From NCBI GenBank assembly GCA_030642405.1, contig DAOWNV010000177.1:1-6049 (forward strand): 6,049 nucleotides of DNA, in the 5' to 3' direction. Position 1 is the stretch's first letter, and each line of letters starts with the position of its first letter. The translations under genes and the position numbers were made by a program. Origin of the DNA: Desulfosarcina sp. Its GTDB lineage: Bacteria; Desulfobacterota; Desulfobacteria; Desulfobacterales; Desulfosarcinaceae. Below are positions 1-6,018 of this stretch, in pieces. The notes below the pieces were generated by a model. That model was not told where the DNA came from, ran no database searches, and saw only the letters and a list, made by a program, of their open reading frames with translations.

Positions 1-125
1 ATCAGGACACGGCTGAAAAGGGTGGTCAGGTAGGGTTCGTCGATCATACCGGCGATAACCGGCAAAAAAAACAACGACAGCGCACCGATGGCGACCGTCA
101 GGTTTTTCCGGTTCAAATCAGCCAT
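1..125 (-). CDS. livM: LivM-like branched-chain amino acid ABC transporter permease, N-terminal fragment
   Basis: This is the first 41 codons of a gene that runs off the left edge of the window. It begins MADLNRKNLTVAIGALSLFF, with a short basic amphipathic start followed by a hydrophobic first membrane helix at about residues 10-27. The next residues, around DEPYLTTLFSRVL, resemble the segment after the first helix of LivM-type inner-membrane permeases. In this family LivM pairs with LivH to form the translocation channel. The ATG at 125-123 overlaps the stop codon of the upstream permease by 8 bp (ATGgcTGA), which indicates translational coupling. A G-rich stretch (GGGGG) lies about 12 bases upstream. 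The assignment rests mostly on position directly after livH, since only the N-terminus is visible. The symbol follows the family and does not imply leucine as substrate. Confidence 0.72.
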   Translation of the reverse strand, partial: MADLNRKNLTVAIGALSLFFLPVIAGMIDEPYLTTLFSRVL

Positions 126-1032
126 GGGCCGGCAATAACCCCCTTGGCCGGAAAATTAAAATCCCAGCCATGAGAAGATAGACAGACATTGAGGACAGGG
201 AGGCGGCCACTCCGTCGGCGTGGGCCGCCGAAAAAAACAGCCGCAGCAGGGCGGGCAGAAAGGCACGGCCCATGGTGTCCACGAGGCCGACGATCAGTGC
301 TCCGACCAGGGCACCTCGGATAGAACCGATCCCGCCGATGACGATGACCACTAAGGTAAGAATCAGGATCTCCTCCCCCATGCCGGCCTCTACTGCCAGA
401 ATCGGACCGGCCATCATTCCGGCCAGCCCGGCGAGCAGGGTTCCCAGACCGAACACCAAGGTGTATAGCAGTCGGATGTTCACCCCCAGGGCACCGGCCA
501 TCTCCCGGTTGCCGGCACCAGCCCTGATCTGCATGCCGATCCGGGTGCGAGTAAACAACAAATAGAGAACCACACCCACTCCAATACCCACGGTTATAAC
601 TGCTATGCGGTAGGCGGGGTATGGAATGCCGGGAATGAATTCGACGCTGCCGGACAACCAGACCGGCACATCCATGAACAGTGGTTGGCGCCCCCACAGT
701 ATGCGGGTGAGTTCATTGAAAAACATGATCAGGCCAAATGTGGCCAGCACCTGATCCAGGTGCTCCTTCTTATACAGGCGACGCAACACCAGGATCTCCA
801 CTGCGACGCCGGCCAGGGCGGCCGCCGTCAACGCGGCCAGAACTCCCAACAGAAATGATCCGGTCCGTGCTGTTACCGTGGCGCCCACATAGGCGCCGAT
901 CATGTAAAAGGAGCCATGGGCCAGGTTGATGACTTGCAGGATGCCGAAAACCAGGGTCATCCCGGCGGACATGAGAAAAAGCATTATGCCAAGTTGAAGA
1001 CCGTTGAGCAGTTGTTCGATGAATAATAACAT
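118..1032 (-). CDS. livH: LivH-like branched-chain amino acid ABC transporter permease
   Basis: This is an integral inner-membrane permease of the HAAT (Liv) ABC importer family, 304 residues from the chosen start, which is normal for LivH. It has about eight hydrophobic segments. The N-terminal NLAHGSFYMIGAY block is at about residues 36-48. The cytoplasmic coupling loop with REMAGALGVN is at about 176-185. The family-typical GLAGMMAGPI and IVIGGIGSIRGALVGA stretches are at about 202-211 and 230-245, and the C-terminus is FRPRGLLPA. The start at 1032 is preferred because CAGGTAAC lies just before it and the frame then begins 14 bp after the stop of the binding-protein gene. The frame stays open to an ATG at 1062 (314 residues), but that start would overlap the upstream gene by 16 bp and has no good ribosome binding site. 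The gene lies between the binding protein and livM in one operon. The ligand cannot be inferred from the permease. Confidence 0.93.
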   Translation of the reverse strand: MLLFIEQLLNGLQLGIMLFLMSAGMTLVFGILQVINLAHGSFYMIGAYVGATVTARTGSFLLGVLAALTAAALAGVAVEILVLRRLYKKEHLDQVLATFGLIMFFNELTRILWGRQPLFMDVPVWLSGSVEFIPGIPYPAYRIAVITVGIGVGVVLYLLFTRTRIGMQIRAGAGNREMAGALGVNIRLLYTLVFGLGTLLAGLAGMMAGPILAVEAGMGEEILILTLVVIVIGGIGSIRGALVGALIVGLVDTMGRAFLPALLRLFFSAAHADGVAASLSSMSVYLLMAGILIFRPRGLLPAHG

Positions 1033-1046
1033 GTTACCTGGAACCG

Positions 1047-2216
1047 TTATTCCATCTTGCATTGTTCGACATACACATTCCCATGGTCTTTGAAGACCGC
1101 CTTAACCGTTCGGTTGGTATAGTTACCGGCTTCGTCCTTGACCACCTCACGAATATAGATATCCTGGATGGGGTGCTGGTTGGCGGTAAAGGCGAATTTC
1201 CCCCGAACGGTGTCAAAATCCGCCTTACGGATGGCTTGACGCAAGGCGTCCAGGCGGGTCACATCACCGTTCACCTGTTTCAGGGCACTGCCCAACAACC
1301 GTGCGGCATCATACCCCTGGCTGGCGTAGAGGGTGGGGGTACGACCATAGGCGTTTTTAAAGGCATCTACGAACTGCCGGTTGGCCGGGTTGTTCAGGTC
1401 GTGGGACCACTGAGACCCGTTTTTCACGCCGATGGCAGCATCCTTGACCGCCTGCAACAGGCGCTCGTCGAAGGAGAAGGCCGGCCCGAATACCGGGATA
1501 GTCCGATTCAATCCTGCCTGAGCGTATTGTTTGATAAAATTGATCCCCATGCCCCCCGGCAGGAAGAAGAAAACAGCGTCCGGTGCCTTGGCCCGCAAGG
1601 CAGCGATTTCAGCCGCATAGTCCGATTGGCCCAATTTGGTATAGACCTCGCCGGCGATGGCGCCCTGATAGTAGCGTTTGAACCCGGCCAGGTGATCCTT
1701 GCCGGCCGGATAGTTGGGCGCCAGCAGGTATACGTTTTTAAATCCGGCATCCGTGACATACTGGCCCACCACTTCGTCGAGATTGTCATTCTGATAAGCC
1801 ACATTAAAGTAATTGGGGTGGCAGCCCTTGCCGGCCAGCAGGGAAGGCCCGGCGTTGGGACTAACATAGATCACATCCTGGCGAACCACTTTGGGCACCA
1901 CGGCGATGGCCACGTTGGAAAAAACGATGCCGGTCAGTATCTTTACCCGATCTCGTTTGATAAAGCGCTCCGCGATCTGTTTGGCTTTTTCAGGCTTTCG
2001 CCCGTCGTCATCCACGAGCAGTTCCACTGGTATGCCACCCAATTTGCCACCTTCCTGGTCCATGGCCAGTTGAAATCCGTCTCTAATCTCTTCACCGAGG
2101 TAGCCGGCTTTGGTGGATAAGGTGGTGATCATCCCTATCTTTACCGGTTCGACGGCCTGGGCAAGGTCGGCGAATATGAACACAAGCATCAGACCAACAA
2201 GTAGAAATCGTTTCAT
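1047..2216 (-). CDS. Periplasmic substrate-binding protein of a branched-chain amino acid-type ABC transporter
   Basis: This 389-residue type I periplasmic binding protein (Peripla_BP_6, LivJ/LivK-like) captures the ligand for the permeases encoded downstream. A Sec signal peptide is clear: MKR, then a hydrophobic core (residues 4-15), then a DLAQA|VEP signal peptidase I site after residue 21. There is no lipobox cysteine, so it should be a soluble periplasmic protein. Family marks are VKIGMITTLS at the first beta strand (25-34), IRDGFQLAMDQEGGKLGGIPVELLVDDDG (44-72), a VYVSPNAGP-like ligand-loop segment (117-124) and YASQGYDAARLLGSAL in the second lobe. Two cysteines, C132 and C386, could form a disulfide. 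The IRDGFQLAMDQ and KGCHPNYFNVAYQNDN stretches recall binding proteins linked to aromatic-acid uptake more than classic leucine-binding proteins, but this is only an impression. AAGGGA lies about 4 bases before the ATG. It is the first gene of the operon with livH and livM. Confidence 0.92.
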   Translation of the reverse strand: MKRFLLVGLMLVFIFADLAQAVEPVKIGMITTLSTKAGYLGEEIRDGFQLAMDQEGGKLGGIPVELLVDDDGRKPEKAKQIAERFIKRDRVKILTGIVFSNVAIAVVPKVVRQDVIYVSPNAGPSLLAGKGCHPNYFNVAYQNDNLDEVVGQYVTDAGFKNVYLLAPNYPAGKDHLAGFKRYYQGAIAGEVYTKLGQSDYAAEIAALRAKAPDAVFFFLPGGMGINFIKQYAQAGLNRTIPVFGPAFSFDERLLQAVKDAAIGVKNGSQWSHDLNNPANRQFVDAFKNAYGRTPTLYASQGYDAARLLGSALKQVNGDVTRLDALRQAIRKADFDTVRGKFAFTANQHPIQDIYIREVVKDEAGNYTNRTVKAVFKDHGNVYVEQCKME

Positions 2217-2242
2217 GTTTTCCCTTATACGGTTTTAGTGGT

Positions 2243-2272
2243 TATGTATGCAATCGTGATTTACTTTTTCAA
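2243..2272 (-). promoter_or_regulatory. Candidate sigma70-type promoter for the ABC transporter operon
   Basis: Reading the minus strand, TTGAAA (2272-2267) is followed after 18 bases by TACATA (2248-2243), about 26 bases ahead of the binding-protein start codon. The -35 box fits well and the -10 box is weak. It is offered because it is the best pair in the short intergenic region, not because it is strong. Confidence 0.25.
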
Positions 2273-2343
2273 ATATTACTGTTTATAGAAACAAGGGTAA
2301 TTATGCAAGGGCTATTCGTCCTTTGTCTCAAATTGTGGTTTAC

Positions 2344-2374
2344 TTGCAAAACAATGAAAATTGATTGATATAAG
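2344..2374 (+). promoter_or_regulatory. Candidate sigma70-type promoter for arfB and the downstream gene
   Basis: TTGCAA (2344-2349) is followed by overlapping -10-like boxes: GATATA with a 17-base spacer (2367-2372) or TATAAG with a 19-base spacer (2369-2374). The surroundings are A+T rich, and the ATG of arfB follows about 40 bases later. The match is moderate. The remainder of the 196-bp divergent region (2217-2412) shows no other structure that I can support. Confidence 0.3.
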
Positions 2375-2412
2375 AAGATAACGATTACGTTTTTTTTCCT
2401 GAGAAAATATAA

Positions 2413-2826
2413 ATGATTACCATATCCGATGGATTGTCCATAAAAGACGACGAGATTCAAATTACCGCCATTCGTGCCCAGGGGGCCGGCGGGCAAAATG
2501 TTAACAAGGTATCATCAGCGGTTCACCTGCGTTTTGACATCCGGACATCGTCTTTACCGGAAGCAATTAAACGGCAAATAATCAGGTGCCGGGATCGACG
2601 CATTACCAAGAACGGTGTCCTCGTGATCAAGGCACGGGAGCACCGAACATTTGAGAAAAACAGAGCTGCTGCACTCTTGCGGTTGGTCCATCTGATCCGA
2701 AGCACATCGGTGCCGGTGAAAAAAAGAAGGCCTACCCGGCCCACCCGTGGTTCCGTTAAACGACGTATGGATAGTAAAAGCCGGCGGGCAAAGTTGAAGG
2801 TGCGGCGTCGTAAAATCAACCTATAA
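2413..2826 (+). CDS. arfB: ArfB (YaeJ) alternative ribosome-rescue peptidyl-tRNA hydrolase
   Basis: This 137-residue protein (140 in E. coli) matches ArfB along its whole length. ArfB frees ribosomes stalled at the end of mRNAs lacking a stop codon by hydrolysing the peptidyl-tRNA ester. The release-factor-like catalytic domain (about 1-100) carries RAQGAGGQNVNKVSSAVHLR at 21-40, with the GGQ motif at 26-28. The sequence IRCRDRRITKNGVLVI (57-72) is also typical. The linker and tail (about 101-137) are strongly basic, with TRPTRGSVKRRMDSKSRR, as needed to enter the empty mRNA channel. Both halves are present, so the protein should be functional. It is too small to be a class I release factor, and the tail separates it from other stand-alone GGQ proteins. 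The ribosome binding site is weak (GAG 9 bases before the ATG). A second gene starts 23 bp downstream on the same strand. Confidence 0.95.
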   Translation: MITISDGLSIKDDEIQITAIRAQGAGGQNVNKVSSAVHLRFDIRTSSLPEAIKRQIIRCRDRRITKNGVLVIKAREHRTFEKNRAAALLRLVHLIRSTSVPVKKRRPTRPTRGSVKRRMDSKSRRAKLKVRRRKINL

Positions 2827-2849
2827 GAAGCCGAATATTTACTCTGCAA

Positions 2850-3473
2850 ATGAACGATTACCAAAAAGAACAATTGGATGCGCTTCAAATGGTAAGGCAG
2901 GGATTGGCTCAAATCCGTGTTGACGAAAAAGAGGGTCTGATCGAAAAAGCCCGTGATTATATGCAGTTTCGTAAAACAGTAGATCAATTTTTACATTGTC
3001 ATTTCAACGAGGTATGTACGAAAAATTGTTACGAGAGCCGAACAAGTGCCTGTTGCAGCAAGGATGGTATTATAACTTTTTTTGCAGATACGGTGATAAA
3101 CGCCCTTTATTCGACACCAAAACAATTGGATTGTCTTGACTCGGTGTTGAAACGAACAAACGAGGGTCACCGTTGCATCTATCTTGGAGACGGGGGCTGT
3201 TTGTGGGTTGTACGCCCGGTGGTTTGCACCATGTTTCTTTGCGACAGGGCCATGAATACCGTTTTTACCGAAAGACCTGAGGCCAAGTTGCAATGGGAAC
3301 GGTTGCGCCGGCAGGAGAAAACCTTCAAATGGCCGGACCGGCCGGTGTTGTTCGATGCCCTGGAAAAAGTGTTCATCGGTATGGGGTACAGGTCTACTTT
3401 GATGCACCTGAACTTTAGTCCAGGGTTGCTGAATGTCAAAAAAAAGGCCGGCCTTTTATCGAAATCAGGATAA
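2850..3473 (+). CDS. Cysteine-rich protein resembling the YkgJ/CxxCxxCC metal-cluster family
   Basis: This 207-residue soluble protein has ten cysteines in two groups. The first group is C50, C56, C60, C68 and C69, ending in a CC pair. The second is C109, C117, C126 and C131, set in the pattern RCIYLGDGGCLWVVRPVVC (108-126). The order C..C..CC, then C-x-(F/Y)-L-x-x-x-G-x-C, then RP-x-x-C is that of the YkgJ-type zinc- or iron-chelating family (PF03692), though the spacing of the first group is looser than usual. A helical, charged N-terminus (1-48) precedes it, and an uncharacterised C-terminal part (about 140-207) follows. There is no signal peptide or membrane helix, so it is probably cytoplasmic. 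The biochemical role of this family is largely unknown. The gene follows arfB by 23 bp and is probably co-transcribed. No good ribosome binding site precedes the ATG, and the in-frame ATG at 2889 is an alternative start. Confidence 0.68.
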   Translation: MNDYQKEQLDALQMVRQGLAQIRVDEKEGLIEKARDYMQFRKTVDQFLHCHFNEVCTKNCYESRTSACCSKDGIITFFADTVINALYSTPKQLDCLDSVLKRTNEGHRCIYLGDGGCLWVVRPVVCTMFLCDRAMNTVFTERPEAKLQWERLRRQEKTFKWPDRPVLFDALEKVFIGMGYRSTLMHLNFSPGLLNVKKKAGLLSKSG

Positions 3474-3541
3474 TGCATTTGGACTGAGTTATCAGTAGTT
3501 GCGGTATAACCACATACAGTTTTCCCCCTTTGGCTTTGCGA

Positions 3542-5650
3542 CTAATCCCCCATCATCTTTCGCATCACACAAGGTAGAATCCCGCCGTTTTCAAAGTACT
3601 CCACGTCCACATCCGTATCCAGCCGGGAGATTGCGGAAAAGGTAATCTCTTTTCCGTCAGCTTTAACGGCCGTGACGGTCAACTCCTTGCGGGGCGTCAT
3701 ATTGCCGATTCCAGAAATTGTAAAGGTTTCAGATCCGTCCAATCCAAGGCTTTCAGCACTTTGACCATCGGGAAAAATTAAAGGCAGGACTCCCATGCCG
3801 ACAAGGTTGTTTCGATGTATACGCTCATAGGATTGGGCAATGACGGCCATGATGCCCAACAGGTATGTTCCCTTGGCTGCCCAGTCTCTGGAGGAACCTG
3901 TACCATATTCCTTTCCTCCAAGGACGATCAGGGGTGTGTTCTCAACTTTGTACGCCATGGCTGCATCATAGTTGAACATCTCCGTCTTTTCAGGAAACTT
4001 CAAGGTGAAACTGCCTTGTTTCGGATCAACCAGTTTGTTTTTAATTCGAATATTGCCAAAAGTTCCACGCATCATCACCTCATGGTTTCCGCGTCGGGAA
4101 CCATAGGAGTTGAACTGGTCTTTGGCCACGTCGCGATCAATCAGGTATTTTCCGGCCGGATAGTCCTCGGGAATAGCACCTGCCGGTGAAATATGGTCGG
4201 TCGTGACCGAGTCGCCGAGCAATAGAAAATTTCTGGCGTTTTCGATGTCCGAAGGAGGTTGGGATGTCAGAGAAAAGCTGTTAAAATAGGGTGGTTTTTT
4301 TATGTAGGTGGATGCCTCGTTCCAGCTGAAAGTCGTGCTTTCAGCGACGTCGAGTGCCTGCCAAAAACGGTCACCATCAAAGATTGTTGAATATTCTTTT
4401 TCATAAAACTCTTTTTTTACATGGGTGCTGACCAGTTCATCGATCTCTTTGTGCGATGGCCACAAATCTTCCAGATAAACGGGTCGGCCATTGGGGTCTA
4501 TCCCCACCGGCTCGATAGTCAGATCGATATCTATCCGTCCGGCAAGGGCAAAAAGGATTACCAGCATGGGGGATGCGAGAAAATTAGATTTGATATTCTG
4601 GTGAATCCTGGCTTCAAAATTCCGGTTGCCGGAAAGAACAGCGGCTACATTCAAGTCATTGTCAATGATCAAATTTTCAATATCCGGATGCAGCGGGCCG
4701 GAATTTCCGATGCAGGTGGCACAGCCGAAAGCGGCCACATGAAAACCAAGGGCGTCAAAAAAGGGAATCAAACCTGCAGCCTCCAGGTAGTCAAGGACCA
4801 CCTTGGAGCCGGGTGTCAGTGAGGTTTTTACAAAAGGAGGCACATGAAGACCTTTGGCCACAGCATTTTTTGCAATAATACCCGCTCCCATGAGAGCATT
4901 GGGATTGGAGGTGTTGGTGCAGGAGGTAATGGCAGCGATAACTATGTTTCCATCACCGAATTTCATGGGTTGACCGTAAAATTCCAAGTCATAATGACGT
5001 TGGGCAACCGGGCGGCAGTGATTGGCGCGAATGGTTCTGCTCCCCGACTCATCATGAAATTTGGAGATGGCGGCGACTTCGGCATCCCGGTCATATTTAC
5101 AACCGAGAATGTCGGCGAAGGTTTTTTTGAGATAGGGTAGGGGAATGCGGTCTTGAGGTCGGGCCGGACCGGCTAAACATGGCTCAACCGTGGAAATGTC
5201 GAGTTCTATGATCTTTGTAAATTCAGGGGTCTTTTCATCGTTGTAGAACAACCCTGTGGCCTTCGTGTAGGCATCCACCAGTTTGGCCTGCTCGTCCCTT
5301 CCCGTAAGTTCTAAGTAATCCAGTGTCTTTTGGTCTACAGGGAAAAAACCCAATGTCGCGCCGTACTCAGGGGTCATGTTGGCGATGGTGGCACGATCGG
5401 TGATAGACAGGCTTTGCATCCCAGGACCGAAATATTCGACAAATTTTTCCACAACATTAATCTTGCGAAGCATCTCCGTGATCGTCAGTACCAAATCCGT
5501 AGCGGTGACACCTTCGTTCATGGTGCCGGTAAGCTTCATGCCGATAACTTCGGGAATTGACATATAGTAAGGTTGTCCCAGCATTACGGCTTCGGCTTCG
5601 ATTCGCAGCACTTCCCTCGCGTCCTGCAGTGCTTTGTCGTTCTTCGCCAT
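3542..5650 (-). CDS. acnA: Aconitate hydratase (AcnA/IRP1 type), N-terminally truncated
   Basis: AcnA-type aconitases convert citrate to isocitrate in the TCA cycle using a [4Fe-4S] cluster and are usually about 890-930 residues. This frame has 702. It aligns continuously with the family from IEAEAVMLGQPYYMSIPEV (residue 17 on), a segment near position 220 in full-length AcnA, to the C-terminus. Cluster ligands are present: C244 in SCTNTSNP, and C310 and C313 in FGCATCIGNSGP. So are SGNRNFEAR (340-348), GDSVTTDHISPAG (479-491) and the swivel-domain GSSRDW with the catalytic Ser-Ser-Arg (586-588). Missing is domain 1, with the QDFTG segment and the DSHT active-site block, so citrate hydratase activity is not expected. 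Residues 1-16 (MAKNDKALQDAREVLR) do not resemble aconitase. The ATG at 5650 is chosen because GGA lies 5 bases upstream; a TTG at 5665 extends the frame by five codons without a good site. The remaining frame has no stop or frameshift. It may be a recent deletion product (pseudogene) or a repurposed fragment. Confidence 0.9.
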   Translation of the reverse strand: MAKNDKALQDAREVLRIEAEAVMLGQPYYMSIPEVIGMKLTGTMNEGVTATDLVLTITEMLRKINVVEKFVEYFGPGMQSLSITDRATIANMTPEYGATLGFFPVDQKTLDYLELTGRDEQAKLVDAYTKATGLFYNDEKTPEFTKIIELDISTVEPCLAGPARPQDRIPLPYLKKTFADILGCKYDRDAEVAAISKFHDESGSRTIRANHCRPVAQRHYDLEFYGQPMKFGDGNIVIAAITSCTNTSNPNALMGAGIIAKNAVAKGLHVPPFVKTSLTPGSKVVLDYLEAAGLIPFFDALGFHVAAFGCATCIGNSGPLHPDIENLIIDNDLNVAAVLSGNRNFEARIHQNIKSNFLASPMLVILFALAGRIDIDLTIEPVGIDPNGRPVYLEDLWPSHKEIDELVSTHVKKEFYEKEYSTIFDGDRFWQALDVAESTTFSWNEASTYIKKPPYFNSFSLTSQPPSDIENARNFLLLGDSVTTDHISPAGAIPEDYPAGKYLIDRDVAKDQFNSYGSRRGNHEVMMRGTFGNIRIKNKLVDPKQGSFTLKFPEKTEMFNYDAAMAYKVENTPLIVLGGKEYGTGSSRDWAAKGTYLLGIMAVIAQSYERIHRNNLVGMGVLPLIFPDGQSAESLGLDGSETFTISGIGNMTPRKELTVTAVKADGKEITFSAISRLDTDVDVEYFENGGILPCVMRKMMGD

Positions 5651-5683
5651 TGGAATCCGATGCAAAAAAAGTCGTTTCAGGAA

Positions 5684-5711
5684 ATGATAGTATAATGATG
5701 TTCAAAGTCAA
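5684..5711 (-). promoter_or_regulatory. Candidate sigma70 promoter for the truncated aconitase
   Basis: On the minus strand, TTGACT (5711-5706) is followed after 16 bases by TATCAT (5689-5684), in an A+T-rich stretch that also contains TATACT. Transcription would begin near 5677 and give a leader of about 27 bases before the ATG at 5650, which itself has a GGA box. The fit and distance suggest that the shortened frame could be expressed. Confidence 0.45.
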
Positions 5712-5745
5712 GAATTGGATTGACTGACTCATCCCCAGTTTTATA

Positions 5746-5777
5746 GGGCGACGGGACGCTTGGGCGACGGGACGCTT
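5746..5777. repeat. Perfect 16-bp tandem duplication
   Basis: GGGCGACGGGACGCTT occurs twice head to tail with no mismatch (5746-5761 and 5762-5777). The second copy runs directly into the left arm of the adjoining palindrome. The sequence is much richer in G+C than the aconitase leader next to it. It appears to be part of the same intergenic repeat complex. Confidence 0.85.
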
Positions 5778-5889
5778 CCTCCTTTAGCGAGAAGTCCGGA
5801 AAGGACGACGAGATAAAGGGAAGTGTCCCAAGCCTTCCGGTAGGGCTAGGGACACATCCCTTCGTCTCGCTGCGCTCATCGAAGGAGGA
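5777..5889. repeat. Imperfect palindromic repeat element with a strong central stem-loop
   Basis: The outer arms are TCCTCCTT (5777-5784) and AAGGAGGA (5882-5889). Inner arms pair CGAGATAAAGGGA (5809-5821) with TCCCTTCGTCTCG (5857-5869), apart from a two-base mismatch. The centre is a stem: GTGTCCC (5823-5829) with GGGACAC (5849-5855), then AGCC (5831-5834) with GGCT (5844-5847), an A-A mismatch between the two helices, and a 9-base loop. No T-run follows on either strand, so it is not an ordinary intrinsic terminator. A 90-codon minus-strand reading frame runs across it (5677-5949), but its composition follows the repeat and I regard it as non-coding. It looks like a dispersed palindromic repeat of the REP/MITE kind; no transposase or target duplication is visible. 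Confidence 0.75.
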
Positions 5890-5894
5890 TACCC

Positions 5895-6003
5895 TTCCTG
5901 TTGCAGTTATCACTAAGGGCATGAATAACAAAAGCAACAACCCCTTCATACCATTCCTGTTGCAGTTATCACTAAACGCCTCAATAACAAAAGCGGCAAC
6001 CCC
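5895..6003. repeat. Two 50-bp direct repeats, each with internal dyad symmetry
   Basis: Copy 1 is 5895-5944 and copy 2 is 5954-6003, a period of 59 bp, with 44 of 50 bases identical. The first 22 bases are identical in both. The six differences fall in the middle and near the end. Each copy can fold: GTTGC pairs with GCAAC and GTTAT with ATAAC (copy 1: 5900-5904 with 5934-5938, and 5906-5910 with 5925-5929). Copy 2 has the same pairings, with the outer right arm shifted by 3 bases. Variation sits mainly in the predicted loop, which suggests that the arms are kept. The period is not a multiple of three, so this is not a coding repeat. Confidence 0.8.
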
Positions 6004-6018
6004 GTGAATCGATGTTGA

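Noticed and set aside
113..697. 194-codon minus-strand frame overlapping livH
   Set aside because: It is an arginine- and glycine-rich out-of-frame shadow of the G+C-rich livH gene.
1062..2120. 352-codon plus-strand frame opposite the binding-protein gene
   Set aside because: It is an antisense shadow. The minus-strand frame has a signal peptide, ribosome binding site and full family match, while the plus-strand translation resembles nothing known.
3442..3457. Perfect palindrome AAAAGGCCGGCCTTTT as a possible terminator
   Set aside because: It lies inside the last codons of the cysteine-rich gene, the hairpin would have only about a 6-bp stem with a 4-base loop, and no T-run beyond the four Ts follows. 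The end of the protein simply encodes it.
3483..3496. Small inverted repeat ACTGA-GTTA-TCAGT between the convergent genes
   Set aside because: A 5-bp A+T-containing stem with no T-tract on either strand is too weak to call a bidirectional terminator.
5823..5855. Central stem-loop as a rho-independent terminator
   Set aside because: No U-run follows the stem in either direction, and it is better explained as the core of the larger palindromic repeat.
5677..5949. A 90-codon minus-strand frame with a hydrophobic, signal-peptide-like N-terminus
   Set aside because: It is composed almost wholly of the intergenic repeats, its start lies in one dyad repeat copy, and the second copy falls in a different frame. 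It has no recognisable domain and runs into the aconitase promoter.
5895..6003. CRISPR array
   Set aside because: There are only two copies, the repeats are too long (50 bp) and imperfect, the gap is about 9 bp instead of a spacer, and there are no cas genes.
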